A stretch of DNA of 64,000 nt, taken from Lycorma delicatula. Lineage: Eukaryota > Arthropoda > Insecta > Hemiptera > Fulgoridae. The stretch covers positions 86,672,245 to 86,736,244 of the forward strand of contig NC_134461.1 of the NCBI RefSeq assembly GCF_047948215.1. The letters run 5' to 3'. The notes beneath the pieces were generated by a model. It was given only the letters and a program-made list of their open reading frames with translations, was not told the DNA's origin and did no database searches. Numbering within the stretch: position 1 is the first letter of the stretch; every line of letters starts with the position of its first letter. Of the stretch, positions 24,420 to 36,689 are shown piece after piece. The position numbers and the translations under genes were made by a program.

Positions 24420-25800
24420 ACCGTTTATCAAAATGATCGATTTCGATTTTTTTTTTATTTTCCCGGAGAATATACACTGTAGGAAGAATAAATATAATAC
24501 AGCTATAGAATAATATAGCTATATTAAAGGAGGAAGTAGATCATGTCAAGAATGGGGTATCGATTTTTTTTCAGATTTTTACTTTTTAGGGCCCTATTAG
24601 TTCATATAAAAAAAACAAAAAAAAAACATGTGTATATATGTATGTGTGCACGTATGTACTTATTGTCACACTGCTTTTGTCCTTGCATCTCAGATTTAAC
24701 AAAACCGATATTATTCAAATTAGACATAAATTTATATATGGGGCATTGGTCGTATTCGTTTAGGGGGTGGGGGATATCGTGTAAAAACAATTTTAATTTT
24801 CTTTGGGGTATTTTAGTGAAAAATTAATTAAAGCAAATTTGTTACCTGCAATGCATATACAAATAAACCAAAACCGTTGTTCAAAAAATCAACCCCACCT
24901 CTTAAAATTAAAATATAGGTTTTTTGTTCTTTTTCTCATATCTACCTTCGGTTTAAATATTTTTCAAAAAATTTTGGAAATTTATACTTCATGGAGCTAT
25001 AAAAAGTGTACAGTTTTTTTTTTTTTAGATCCCGGACCTAAAATACAAAAAGGTTTTTTAGAAAAAATTTTTTTTCGTATTTTAACTTTTAGTAAGAGTA
25101 TGTTAGATTTAGGGAAATCATTACTGACGCAAATTTCTTAAGGTATACAAAATATTTTTAGAAAACCTTTCCTTAAAATTTCCCACCTCCGAAAAAAAAA
25201 TTTTTTTGTTTTTTGGCTCTAACATTTTATTTATATTATTAATAGTCGGGAAAGTCATGGAAGTTGTCAGCTTTTTATGTACCTGTATTTAGTGAAGAAA
25301 ATTCTGGGGGTGGAGGTTCCGTTCTAAGTTTCTTTCTTATAACCTATACTAAGTTTTTTAATTTTTTTTAACGAAAAATCTTTATCTGGATAAACACGAT
25401 TTGGAAATAATTATTTTAATTCATTTTACCGACTTTTCGAAGAAACTTACGGTATTACTTTCGGTCACATGGTAGTAGTGTGGGTAAAAATGGATTTTCT
25501 TTTAAGTTTTGAGGTACGATTACGAAAATATAATTCCCATAAATTGGGGTCACCTTATGCATTATAGGCCTTTTTATAAAATTTTGTGGTTCGAAAATTT
25601 CCAAAACTAATAAATCAGTTTCATTGAAATTTAGATATGCTGTTTTACAGTGTATCTGACGTGCATGTGAAAATTTAGTGAAGATTGGTCGAGTAATTTT
25701 TGGTTGAGTTACGCTCAATTTAAGTTTGAAGAAATTTGAGCTTGGCAAGTTAGAAGCGTGGATTCGTTATGATGCTGCAATTTAGAACGTGAATATTTTT
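24420..25800 (+). repeat. Unclassified repeat R, copy 1
   Basis: The segment at about 24890-25065 (cctcttaaaattaaaatata ... ctaccttcggtttaaatattttt ... ggacctaaaatacaaaaag) matches the reverse complement of about 36990-37185. Text such as gattggtcgagtaatttttgg near 25683 resembles the subterminal wording of other insect DNA elements. Open frames here (for example 24803-25141) are Phe/Lys-rich and look like translated AT-rich repeat, not genes. The limits and class are not resolved. Confidence 0.45.
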
Positions 25801-26254
25801 TTTTTATCTGGGGTACTTATTGTCCGTTGTTTTGCAATATTAAACCAAATTAAAAAAAAAGATTAAAACATTAAAACCAAATTATAAATTAACGGAAAGC
25901 CTGTCCTTTTACGCAGAACTGCCTAAATTTTTTCTTATTTTTTCTTATTGTTTAATATTGGAAATTCATAAATTACGATATGTAACATATTGCATGTGAT
26001 ATTCAAAGAATTTTTACGTAAAATCATAGATGAATTATCTTATCTTATCTTATCTCTGAAGCAGTTTCTTTATGTTATTTTTCTGCATTCTTTTTCATAT
26101 TTTTATCAAGATGTAGGTTGCTTGTCTGTGTGATTTTTTTACGTGGGTTGCTTTCATGTAGGTAGCGGTTGATTTTTTGATTGTCCAAAACTGGAACTTT
26201 TTTAAATAAAAAGTAAAAAATCTTAACAAAACTCCCTAAATATAATAACGTATA
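25801..26254. other. AT-rich spacer with short TTATC repeats
   Basis: A (TTATC) run lies near 26037-26053. Nothing else is recognised. Confidence 0.55.
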
Positions 26255-26976
26255 TTTTTTCGACTTTTACTTTTCCGTCTATCGCTGTAGCAGAGCCATA
26301 GCTATAGAAGGGAAATTATTGTGATCGATTCAATTAGGGTATATGCGGTTTTCACCGGATCTTTATGTTTTGACATTTAAGGAACCCAAAAAAACGGATG
26401 GAAATTTTTTGGATGTTCGTTCGTATGTGTATTCGGTGTTATTCTCTAAATCACCTTATATCTAAACAGAAATACTCGACCGATTTTGACCAAACTTGGT
26501 CAGATTACTTCTATGTACGAGGGGCATCGATGCCATTAGATTTTCAATTTAAATGGCCAAGGGGGTGAGGCTGGTAGAGCAAGGTCACCCTCAGTATTTC
26601 GAGATTTCTCCTAAGTTCTTATTTTTCTTTGGCACATTTGTTAACAAAAAAAAATTTCCCAAAAAAACTTTTCAAAATCACACCCCCGCCACAAAAAATT
26701 CTCTAAATAAACTATTGGTTAAGTGAGTATACTGTGTCATTAGTACCCCCCCTCACCATAAGGAGCGCTAGTGTAGCACTATCGTACGGTTGCTGTAGTC
26801 GTCTACTATGTTGTGGCGTCACAGGTAACCGGTAGAATTAAATAAATTAGTAATATTTAAAGTGTATAAAAGTATTTAAAGTACTGCCACACGCATGCAA
26901 ATTAAATACGGTATGCGCGCACGCGCTTTAATTTACAATCATTGAATTAAATAAACAAAAAATATTATATTTAAAT

Positions 26977-27029
<53 letters not shown>

Positions 27030-27085
27030 TAAATAAATATTTTTAATTAATTTGTGTGTAAGCCGTGCATCAGAAAAAAACCACG
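26255..27085 (-). repeat. Dispersed repeat P, copy 2 (inverted partner)
   Basis: This is the reverse-complement partner of 8775-9630, matching in order from cgtctatcgctgtagcag on its left to taagccgtgcatcag on its right. It lacks the ~120-bp block with the B-box-like motif and instead has a (TA)n expansion at 26980-27023. The two copies lie about 17 kb apart in opposite orientation and are clearly diverged. Confidence 0.7.
26980..27023. repeat. (TA)22 microsatellite
   Basis: An uninterrupted TA run lies inside repeat P copy 2. Confidence 0.95.
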
Positions 27086-27259
27086 TGACGGGAAAATACT
27101 AAAACTGTGTTGTCAGCTTTTTTTTTTATTACGTGGATAATGTTAGTGTGGTAAAAGTAAGTTTTGGTTAGTTTAACCGTTGTTTATAATTTTGCGCAGT
27201 CGAAATTTAAAGTATTGTAAAAGTATTTATTATTTTTTTTTAATTTCTTTTAGATCTGT

Positions 27260-27700
27260 TTTTTTCTTTTTTTTGTCTTCAGTCATTTGACTGGTTTGAT
27301 GCAGCTTTCCAACATTCCCTATCTAGTGCCAGTCGTTTCATTTTGGTATACCCCCTACATCCTCCATCCGTAACAATTTGTTTTACATATTCAAAACGTT
27401 GCCTGCCTGCACAATTTTTCCTTTCTACTTGTCCCTCCAATATCAAAGGGACTATTCCAGGATGCCTTAATATGTGGCGTATAAGTCTGTCTCTTTTAAC
27501 TACATTTTTCCAAATGCTTCTTTCTTAATCAGTTTGCCGCAACACCTCTTCATTTGTCACTTTATTCTCCCACCTGATTTTTAACATTTTCCTATAGCAC
27601 CACATTTCAAAAGCTTCTAATCTTTTTCTTCTCAGGTACTACGATCGTCCAAGTTTCACATCCGTATAAAGCTACGCTCCAAACATATTTTTTCTATATA
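27260..27700 (-). pseudogene. LINE ORF2 C-terminal fragment
   Basis: On the - strand the text gives RLEAFEMWCYRKMLKIRWEN, then KVTNEEVLRQ, a broken stretch, RDRLIRHILRHPGIVPLILEGQ and LALDRECWKAASNQSND. This order (ExWxxRxMLxIxW, TNEEVL, IGHhLRH, EGxVExKR, DRExWR) is the familiar end of a LINE ORF2 common in arthropod genomes. There is at least one stop, after RQTD. The 5' part is missing, as expected for a truncated LINE copy. Confidence 0.85.
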
Positions 27701-28974
27701 AATTTTTTTTTAAAGAAATTAATGTTTAAATCTTTATGCTACATTTAAGAGAGAGGGAAATTTGAATTTCTTGGAAAATTTTAGCAAAATCATTTCTAAC
27801 TTTGTAACATTTCTGTAAAAAAAAAAGATTTTTTCGCAAAACAAATTAAAAAATAATCTGTAATGATATTTTTATTAAAAAGCACACTAAATCATTCTTT
27901 TTGAAGAATTTTTTTAAAATAAATATTTTACATAATTTATTAATATTAGTATTATAAATTATGGATATGTTATTCGTATAAAATATTAATTATTTGTAAA
28001 AAAAAAAAAAAATAGTAATTAACAAAATATTTAGCTTATTAAATATTAGTTACGTAAACTGACTTTTGTTGTGAAAATGTGTAATTTATGATTATGGATA
28101 AGATTAGCCTAGCCTAGCTATTACGTATTGCCATGTGTCATTTTTAAAAAAAATTAAAATACGACATATTTAATTTCTTTAGCTTGTAATATTTAATGAG
28201 AATAACATTTTATTTCATATTTTTTTAAATTCGTATTACTTCATTATTATGGGATTTTTATTGTTTAATACCGACAATTACATTACATTATTTTTACGTC
28301 AATTTTTTTATTATCGAATTTGACCGTATTTTATATTTTTTGTTTGTATCTCGGCGCTTATACCCGCATATCTGCAAAACAAAATTTTATGTTAATGACA
28401 CCGGAATACCGTTTCAGACCTGTTCATTTAATTTTAACACGCTATGCTGTTCTGTAAAGCAGTTAATAAAATTACCGTATTTCATGTTTTGGTACTGTTT
28501 TAATTTTTAAAGAAGTTACTAACTGTAACTGTTAAATGTGTTCGGTAATTGCTTTGCTTACCAGTTACGGAGAAAACTTGCCAGTACTTATTAATGTTAT
28601 GTTTATTATCTCGTAAATCATCTGCCTTCCTTCCTTCCTTCCTGGATTGTTCTATTATTAAATAATCTTTATTTTTTACAAATTGAAAGTAATTAAAAAT
28701 ATTAGCTTTATTTTTATTATTTTTTCGTAATTTAAATCTTTATGAAATACTTTCGATTTATTTGTTTTTTAATACTTAAGTCACATTCAGTAGCTTTCCT
28801 TAATTAATTAACAAATTAATTATAATATATTTACTATTTATTTTTTAATTCAGTTTTAGTAAATTACGTTTTTCATTCAGATTATTCTTTATTTACAATT
28901 TTACCCTACCTTAAAAAAAATTGTTTAAATAAAAATAAAGGAGTATAATGAGAGAAAATATTTTTCCGTACGAG
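27701..28974. other. AT-rich intronic sequence, nothing recognised
   Basis: Only low-complexity AT sequence is seen, with a short (CCTT)n at about 28626-28640. Confidence 0.55.
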
Positions 28975-29415
28975 AATATAAACTTAAACTTAAAAGCAAC
29001 GATGAAATATGTTAAAATATAATCGGCCACAATGAAAAATAGAAGATTGATATTTTTTGGTCATCTTAGATTGGTTAAAAACAGGTTAAGTAAATCTTCG
29101 ATTTCTTTTATAAAAGGAAAATAGGAAACTGAGTAAAGGAGCACAAAAAGATTTAAAAATATAATAGGAAAAATATTAAAAATAGAGACGCTTTTAAAAA
29201 TAGAATTATGATTTTAAAAAGGGTTTTTAAAATCAAAAGACGAAAGAACATCCGTAAATGAAATTGTCGGAAAAATGCGAAGAATAACATGCGGAGAGAA
29301 TGAAAATGTACTGGGAAGAGAAAAAATAGAAAATAAGGAGGTTAGAGCGTGGCCTGAAGTAATCAAAATAGAAAAAAATAACGTGCTTAAGAAAAAATTC
29401 GTGCTGTAAAATAAA
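28975..29415 (+). pseudogene. LINE ORF2 C-terminal fragment
   Basis: The + strand shows, across several frames, an RRLIFFGHLR-like start, a basic middle, and KRVFKIKRRKNIR followed by the end-like AERMKMYWEEKK. The order matches the basic tail of LINE ORF2 proteins and resembles the - strand fragment at 13855-14245. Stops and frameshifts are frequent; AT sequence follows. Confidence 0.55.
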
Positions 29416-29685
29416 AAAAAAACTCTACATTTCTTGTTTAAAATCAAATTTTATTAATCCCTGATAAATAAAAGAAAAAAAAACTGTTTCTTGATATTTA
29501 ATTTTTGACGACTTCAAAAAAACTGAAATTTAAAGAATTTTTGATTTTATAACACGGTTTTAAATGATGGATAGACGTACTGTGTATACTGTCTATTGTA
29601 GAAAAATTCGACGTAAAGAAAAGAAAAGGTGAGAAAAATCTATCAAGAAAAAAAAATAAGAAAAAAGAATGAAGAAAAACTAAGT
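29416..29685. other. AT-rich spacer
   Basis: Nothing is recognised. Confidence 0.5.
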
Positions 29686-29885
29686 AACCCACCCACAGGG
29701 TTGCTCAAATAGTAAACTCGTCGTAAATCAGCTGATTTCGAAGTCTAAGTTCTCAGGTTCAAATCATAATAAAGGTCATAATAACTTTTATTCGGTTTTG
29801 AATACTAGATCGTGGATACTGGTGTTCTTTGGTGGTTGGGTTTCAATTAACCACACGTCTCAGGAGTTTGTTCAAGACTACAAAT
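29686..29885 (+). mobile_element. SINE family A, copy 2 (3'-truncated)
   Basis: It has the head aacccacccacagggttg, the caaat/taaatcagctgatttc block, the B-box-like ggttcaaatc, and the body gaatactagatcgtggat, ttctttggtggttggg and tcaattaaccacacgtctc. It stops shortly after and lacks the shared tail. Confidence 0.85.
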
Positions 29886-30181
29886 TTTTACAATAAGTCG
29901 CTAATGACTTTTATTGTTGATGCGACTATTTAAAAAAACAAAAAAAGAACTCTTTCAGAATATGAAATAAAGTTTTCTGGAATGCGGGTATATATATATA
30001 TATATATTTACCTTTTTTTACATTTATTTTCCAAGCAGTTCTCTTAAATTTTTGCGCGAAAATATCTGATTGACGTCAGATTATATGTCATTACGTTTTA
30101 AATTTCAATACCTTATAATGATAAAGACAAAAAGATTGAAAAGGTCTTCAATTCGTCTTTGTATAAAAGAATATATATATA

Positions 30182-30770
30182 TGTCGGAGAATAAAGTACA
30201 GTGGAGTATCTTCCGACAAAACGATGAGAATATTCTTTAGAATATCGGTATTTTTAGTAGTTTTAAGAAATGTACTATTACTTGTAATATTTTGTAAAAT
30301 AAGGTTTAAATTGTTTTATTGCGGTAGGCTTAGGCCTAGGTAGGCACATGGTTGTCAACGTAGTCGGGATCCCAGGACGATAGGGGTATCATAAAATTAA
30401 TAAGGAAAAGGAAATATGCAGTAGGTATATTATTTGAGAATATGGTGAAAGGGTAGTCTTGCTTTGGAACCCAGATCGAACAGACGTCCTGGTGGTCGCG
30501 AATTCGTTATTTCCCTGAGCCTCGGTCTATCGCAAGTTGTTTTAATATTATTTGAATTCTAAATTGAATTAATCTTATATTGTAATTCGTGTGCTACTGA
30601 GTTATTGATAAGTGATAATTATCATTTGTAATTATTTCATTGTACGAGTTATCTACTCATTTTTATTAATTGAACTTTATTGTAATCTTATATATTCTCC
30701 ACTTGTAATGGTGGGAATGAGTGAAGCACAAAACGTTGAATCCCTGACAGATCTCTTCGCCTCTCCGACA
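30182..30770 (+). mobile_element. Solo-LTR-like element, copy 1 (589 bp) in (TA)n
   Basis: It starts TGTCGGAGA and ends TCTCCGACA, a perfect 9-bp inverted repeat with the TG...CA ends of an LTR. It sits between (TA)n runs, so a target duplication cannot be read. A sister copy at 39692-40275 has the same ends and about 95% identity by eye. No internal gag-pol, primer-binding site or second LTR is nearby. I favour a solo LTR over a MITE because of the TG/CA ends and length, but both fit. An internal TGTCGGA ... TCCGACA hairpin occupies the first ~38 bp. Confidence 0.72.
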
Positions 30771-31139
30771 TATATATATATATATATTTCTTTTTTTCAT
30801 TTTTTAAAGAAACTGTCAACATTATCTGGTTAAGTTATTATGAATGAAATTGAAGTAATCAGTTGCAAGTTTCTAGAAAATAAAAACTTAACAGCTGGAC
30901 AACGAAAGGAACTTTTCTATAAAATAATAAAAAGAATAATCAAAATCGATTCATTTGGCATTGAATGAGACAAACATATATAAAAAAAATATACTGATTG
31001 AAATGAGAATCTGCTTTTATATTAAATCTTTAAAAACTTTATGCAGCAGTAAAATTAGTGGTACCTAAATTGTTTAGTAGTTTTAAATTGTGATTTCATC
31101 TTCTTTTCGTATATTTTTATTTCAAAAAAGCTAAGAATG
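30771..31139. other. AT-rich spacer
   Basis: A (TA)n run continues to about 30787; otherwise nothing is recognised. Confidence 0.5.
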
Positions 31140-31500
31140 CGATTCAGGCTGCTAAAAGAAAAACCAATTGTGAGTTTATTTAGTATGATGCAGTGTCAGT
31201 AGATATGGCACAAACTGGTTAAAGCGTTTCCAGAAATCTGGAAATTTTGATGTCATTGATGCACCTCGTTGCGGTCGGCCCAATGACTGAAAAAGTCGAT
31301 GAAATCGTGCAAAAAATCCTGCAATCCCAGAACATTAGCAGTCACAATATTATTAACGAATTGAATATCGACCAAAAAACAATTTTTATTTAAATCGCTT
31401 TGTTGAAGAAGACTGGATACAAAAAAATCGGAGTGACCGGATTTTAATTTTACCTCAAAATTCGCAAAAGCTGATGGATCAAAACGGCACATATTTGATT
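31140..31500 (+). pseudogene. mariner transposase N-terminal fragment
   Basis: Frames on the + strand give SGNFDVIDAPRCGRP-like text, then TEKVDEIVQKILQSQNISSH, NIINELNIDQKTIF, and LLKKTGYKKI. These match the paired helix-turn-helix region of mariner transposases (RSGRP linker, NISSxxIAxELxIxxKTV, HLKKxGYxKK). The catalytic part is absent. It is a separate relic from the element at 21050-22557. Confidence 0.75.
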
Positions 31501-32712
31501 TAATAAATTTCATTTAAAATACACAAAAACAAATTTTTACTTTTGCATTAAAATAGAAAGAAATCTTCTCCCTTATCCTTTAAATAAAATAAAAATCTGT
31601 TTGTGTCTTCTTTTGCATTTCGCAAAAACGGCCCCCTTTCAATTTCTAACCGACTTTAGAAGAAGCTTCTTTATTTGAACCGCATTGTTGCTACTTTTTT
31701 AAATTGTGTTTTTAAACTTGTGTCTGCTAGTTCCGAGATAACGTGTTGGACTTTCGCCGAAGAATAACGGTTTGATTCTCTTGACAGGCTTAAATTCATT
31801 TTTCACCTACCGTAAAGAACATCTGTAATTCAGGTGATCAACTTGTTATAAATTTTATCAAATTTACAAAAATTATGTTAATTAATTTTCTATTTTATAG
31901 AAAAAATTCCTGTCGTGATCATACATTAACTTTCTTCCATATAACTTAAGCTAGTAGATTAATCAGTAACCGTTCGATTATAATTTTTCACTTAGAAAGG
32001 GTAAACTTAAAAAAAATTTGTCAGAATAAATTAATTATTTTGTCAAAATAATTAAAAATATTTAATTCAAATTCATAAGACGATTTTATAAATAAATAAT
32101 TTACGTTATTTCAAATTTTCAATTATTTTGGAAATTACAATCTTTCGCAGAAACGAAACTTTTTGACGTTTTAGTTAAGCTGTATAATAGATTTATTGCA
32201 AACTGATATGATGATGAACGTAAAAATATATTTACCGTGAAATAAACTGTAATAAAAACTAATAATAATAGTTTTATAATTACGATCATGTTATACGGGC
32301 GGATCATTTAAATGATACTACGAGCTGTAAACACTACATTATTGGTTTCTTTAATTACTTGAATTTCATCGGAAATTTACTGTTAAAAAATCTATCTTGA
32401 TAGATTTCCGTAAAATTATAATAGTAATTTATATATATTTATAAAACACTTCCATTTAATTAATAATTTTTAAATCGGATAATCTCTATTTTGTGGTACT
32501 TTTTAATAAGTTTTTATTTGAGGTCGATTTAAATTGGAAAATAAATGAGCGTTTAAAAATCGTTAATTAAATTTTCTTTTAAAACTAAAATTTAGATGGT
32601 CATTTCGATTTTCAAACGATCGTCATCAGTTTGTACGGAAAAAATAAAAGAAATAAGTGAAAAAAATGAAGAAAAAATATAACTAATTAGTAATAACAAA
32701 TAAATGCATTTT
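31501..32712. other. AT-rich intronic sequence, one possible SINE trace
   Basis: At about 31730-31790 the string gttggactttcgccga ... cggtttgattctc recalls an anticodon arm plus B box and may be a very old SINE. Nothing else is recognised. Confidence 0.4.
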
Positions 32713-32800
32713 CCGCTTCGTCAGTCTCCGTGGTAACGTTTCTGCCTTTTATCCGGGGTTCGCGAGTTCAAATCCTGGTCATGTGTGGGATTTTTCATGT
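32713..32800 (+). mobile_element. SINE family B, head fragment
   Basis: The order cagtctccgtggtaacg, ctgccttttatccgggg, gcgagttcaaatcctgg and gtgtgggatttttcatg follows the family B head and early body in + orientation. The tail with the CCTCTGAAG motif was not found. Confidence 0.7.
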
Positions 32801-33954
32801 ACTAAAAAATTCCATTTCTATATTCTCACGTAAATGCTTCTGTGGTGAATTAATGAATTCATAATAAAAAAAAAAATTAGGCAGAAGTAAAAATAGTTTT
32901 TATTTTTTATTTTATAAACATTGGTTATGTAGTTATTTTGTGAGCGGTTTTAATTTTTATATTATTTATTCATTGTAATTTTAAATTTTATTTTATTTTT
33001 TTTATAATAATTTCTCAATATCTAACTGATTATAATTGTTTAATAATCAAAGTGGAAATCTATTCTTAGATTTTTATTATTTTCTTTTTTTGTAAAAGGT
33101 TTTTGAGCGCTTTCAGTAATATTAAGATTTTTTTAGTAATAATAAAATAAAAACTGCGTTCTTTTTGAGTGAATTGTACAGGTATGGAATGCTTACCTTC
33201 CTTAGGGTATAAAAATAACTTTTTTTTCTTTTCCGTCTTTTCATGATATAACGATATTTGTACGTTCAGGTTTTCTTTGAACATTTTTTCAGCTTTTTGT
33301 TTTGTCTCACCGTCCCGATAAAAAAAAAGAGTACGCTAAAATGTCCTTTTACAAATTTCATTATTTATTCATATCCTTTATAGTTACTTATAATTTATTC
33401 ATGTGGCCCATCTAATTAAGATACGGGTATCGTTATTCGTATTTATCATTATAACAGTTTTTAATTAATGTTTATTAAAGAATTAATTAATTTATTCTTT
33501 CCCGGCTATTATTTTATAAAATAGAAGGAAAGTGTAGGTCAATAAATGAACTTCCGTATTTTTGTGTTCTGGTCATTTTGATGTTCGTGGATTCAATAAT
33601 ACAAAAGACTTATCGACCAATTGACTTCAGATTCCTAAATGCTTAGATTTAATTCGTGAATGCTTAGGGAAATAATTCTATCCCTAAAAATAGGAATTCT
33701 CTAATTTTTTACTATTTTAACTTATCGACTGAAACTTCTTATTTTCTAGATAAGAAGTTTTTAGGTTAAAAATACATACTTATCAGTCTGTATTATAAAG
33801 AAAGAGGTTATATTTAAATTTTTCTACTAAAATATTTTTATGAAACTATTTCAAAATATTTTCATGTAAGTGTTCATTATTGTGTTTTAATATTTCTTAG
33901 AAGAGTAAAAAGTAGATTTTTTCCAACTTTTCACGCTGCTTTCCTTCGCAGTTC
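32801..33954. other. AT-rich intronic sequence, nothing recognised
   Basis: No gene or element is visible. Confidence 0.5.
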
Positions 33955-34630
33955 TTTTTACTTCCTTGTACGGAGTAAAGAAAATATTGTTATCGGTTTT
34001 CAGATTTTAACGTAAACATCCATTTTGACCATCCCTGAATCCATTTTGACTAGTTCCGGAGTGACGTCTGTACATACGTATCTCGCATAACTCAAAAACG
34101 ATTAGCCGTACGATGTTTTTGATTTAGGACATCTAGGTGTGCACCTCCCTTTTTGATTGCAATCGACTGAATCACAAGTGTCCAAACAAGCCCAAAATCC
34201 CCAAAAATTTGGATTTTGGACTTTTTCCTAACTGCAGTAATAAGCTCTCATTGAGAGCTTTTCAACGATATATACTTATTTTCAACGATATGTACTTATT
34301 TTCATTGGTTGCAGAGTTATAGCCAAATAAAGTTTTAATTAATGAAATATTTGGATCTTAGAAGAGGAAGGCATATCGGTTTGAATCAGACTTTCAACTT
34401 CCTTTTTTAACTCTTTTTTTTTTTTTAATTTGAATATATTGATTTATTAATAATTATTAATCTGTGATTGTAAAAAAAAAGTGTTACGGTAAATAATAAT
34501 TCAATAATAACTAAAAAAAAAACAAAAATATGAAAAAAATATCAGAAGTTATTAATGAATTAAAATTTTATGTACCTTTCATTAAAAAAAAAAGTGTGTG
34601 TAATTTATAGGCGTACAAGGAAGTTATGTG
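33955..34630 (-). repeat. Family Q repeat, copy 1
   Basis: This is a - strand copy of the unclassified repeat also found at 36690-37888, 38800-40460, 56776-57368 and 60080-60727. Diagnostic pieces are acttccttgtacggag, ccatccctgaatccatt, tgactagttccggagtgacg, ctcaaaaacgattag, ctgcagtaataagctctca, a T-arm-like atcggtttgaatcaga, and ggcgtacaaggaagtt at the far end. No coding frame is present. Its uninterrupted AT-rich segment near 34485-34540 provides the empty site for Helitron 2. Confidence 0.8.
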
Positions 34631-35980
34631 GTGTCAACATTCGATTTTTTAGTAAAGTGTTTCAGAATTTATTTATTTTTTTAACTTACAAAAATGAGTA
34701 TTACCTGCAATCATATCTCAAAAGTTTCTTCGGAATAATTTGTATGTTTACTTATTAAGAACGATTAAATCTACTAAACGAAAATTTATTTGGCGAAATT
34801 ATTTTAACCGTTACTGAAGTGTAGATTATTTAAAAAGGGTCCTGCTCTCTAAGGGATGAATTGTTTATTGTTTTCTTTCTTGTAGTTTACGATCCATTTT
34901 AGTAAAATATTACACATGTTAGAAAAGAAAGAAAATTGTTATTTAATTCACTCTGTGAGTTGTTTAAGCCAGCTTTTTTTATTATAGTTGTTAGGTGTAG
35001 GCTACGTTAGATATTAACGCCAGCAACGACTGCTAAATTTTGTTAGTTGACATAAAATCTTTTATTGAGTAGTAGCACAATAAAAGACTTTTATTACTTT
35101 ATTATTGATAGGAAAAAAACATAATTCTATTTGTAAACATCATTTATTTAACGTTTCCTGATTTATTTGTTTTAACATCTCACTGTATTTTTGTAAAAAT
35201 TCGGTATGTGTGTGGATTTTTATGTCTGGGGGATTCACTGAAGAAAAATATTTCATTGGATCTTATTTCTTATACTTAAATTCATTGGATCTTGAGTTAA
35301 ATTTTCAAATATTAAAGCTGACACGTCATGAATTTACAGGATATGCATGGTAAATATTTTTAAAATGAAGAAAGATTTACTACTTATTAATTTATTGTTA
35401 AGTATTAAGAAAAATAAATAAAATAATTTCTGTCATTTTATTTTTTAAATAACAAAATTCTGTAACTTTTTGTTATTGTATTTCCCTATCTTAACATTTA
35501 ATTCCTCATATGTTTTTTTCCTTTCATTTCATTATATTTATTTTATTTTACTTTCAAAACGAATTTTTTCCTAATTGTGAATTGATCCATTTTTATTTCA
35601 TCTTTTAATTATTAAAGTAATACATGTTTTAACTTTTTCACTGTTGTCCCCGGGTTATCAACTTGCTCTTAAATTTTACATGTTATTTCTTTTACTGCTT
35701 TTATTTACAATTTAAAAATTAAAGGGGCAATTGGCTACTTTTTGTTTCATTCGTTTGTGCGCTACAGTTAAAATAAAAATATATTTGATTATAAATGAGT
35801 ATGTAGTTAAACCTGCTTAATAAAATAGACTTTTCAGCTAAGAAGATTGTTTGATTAAACAGAATATTCCAATAAATCGGACTTATAGTGAATTAAATCA
35901 TAATACTTTTTCACGTATGTAACACAAGGATAATAAACTTGACTTAGACTGTTGTTTAAAGTCTGGCGAAAAAAAAAGAA
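34631..35980. other. AT-rich intronic sequence, nothing recognised
   Basis: No gene or element is visible. Confidence 0.5.
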
Positions 35981-36400
35981 AAAAAGAAGGTCGCGAGGGG
36001 TTAAATCGTGGACACGTATAGGGACAAGGGACGTAGCCTCAATGCTGAGGATTTTTTAGTCCATCCACATGCAAGAATGGTTGGATTGGGGCGCTCCGAT
36101 GAAGCATTGACGACCCTCAAGGTATGTGAGGTGGGCGCGCGATTCGGGGATGTACACGTGGGGTGCATACCCGGACTCTGATTAGGATATATGAACGGGA
36201 AGGGTAGCCTTTCTGGGGAGGGCCGTCGTGGCAATCAGAAGTGGCGATCATGATGACTCAATGACCCAGGAGGGACCCTGACGGGTAGGACAGCGATTAG
36301 CTGCATGGACAGGGTGGATTAATCTGCAGCCACGTCAGTCAGGGCCGACCGAGGCAGCGTCTTCTAGGCGATTACCGGTTGCCCCTGAGTGGTTAAAAAG
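35981..36400. other. GC-rich insert, probable retroelement fragment
   Basis: The base composition jumps: this ~400-bp block is far richer in G and C than its surroundings. It ends in gttaaaaaggtaaaaaaaaa, an A-rich tail that would suit the 3' end of a non-LTR element on the + strand. I cannot match it to a named family, and the open frame on the - strand (36001-36234, Pro-rich) looks like chance. It could also be captured genomic sequence. Confidence 0.45.
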
Positions 36401-36689
36401 GTAAAAAAAAAAGACTTGTTTATAAAGTATTATATACATCAATGATGAAAATGAGAAGAGATTATACTGTGCTGACTTCTTAAATTCTTGTGCGTTGTTA
36501 TTAAAACGGGTAATTGAAAACATCGCCTAGCTTGATTATAAGTAACGTTAATTTTTGAAAATCTCGATAAATACTAGTAAAAGCGATTTTCTCTTAAATC
36601 TTTGTTAACAGTTTCTGAATTACTGGGTTTTCTGTTTTAGTTTTTGTTGAATACGAATGAACACTTAAGAAAAAATTTGTTGACTTCGT

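Noticed and set aside
24803..25141. 112-codon open frame
   Set aside because: Its Phe/Lys-rich composition comes from T and A runs, and it lies in a dispersed repeat also found near 37000.
30182..30770. Autonomous LTR retrotransposon or endogenous virus between the two LTR-like copies
   Set aside because: The 9-kb interval between the copies holds no gag, pol or env text and is filled with unrelated repeats, so the two are independent insertions.
30612..30833. Open frames at 30612-30833 and 40117-40329 that look conserved with each other
   Set aside because: They are conserved only because both lie in copies of the same solo-LTR-like element and run into TA repeats.
36001..36234. Proline-rich 77-codon frame on the - strand
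   Set aside because: It results from a GC-rich insert; no domain and no partner reading frame support it.
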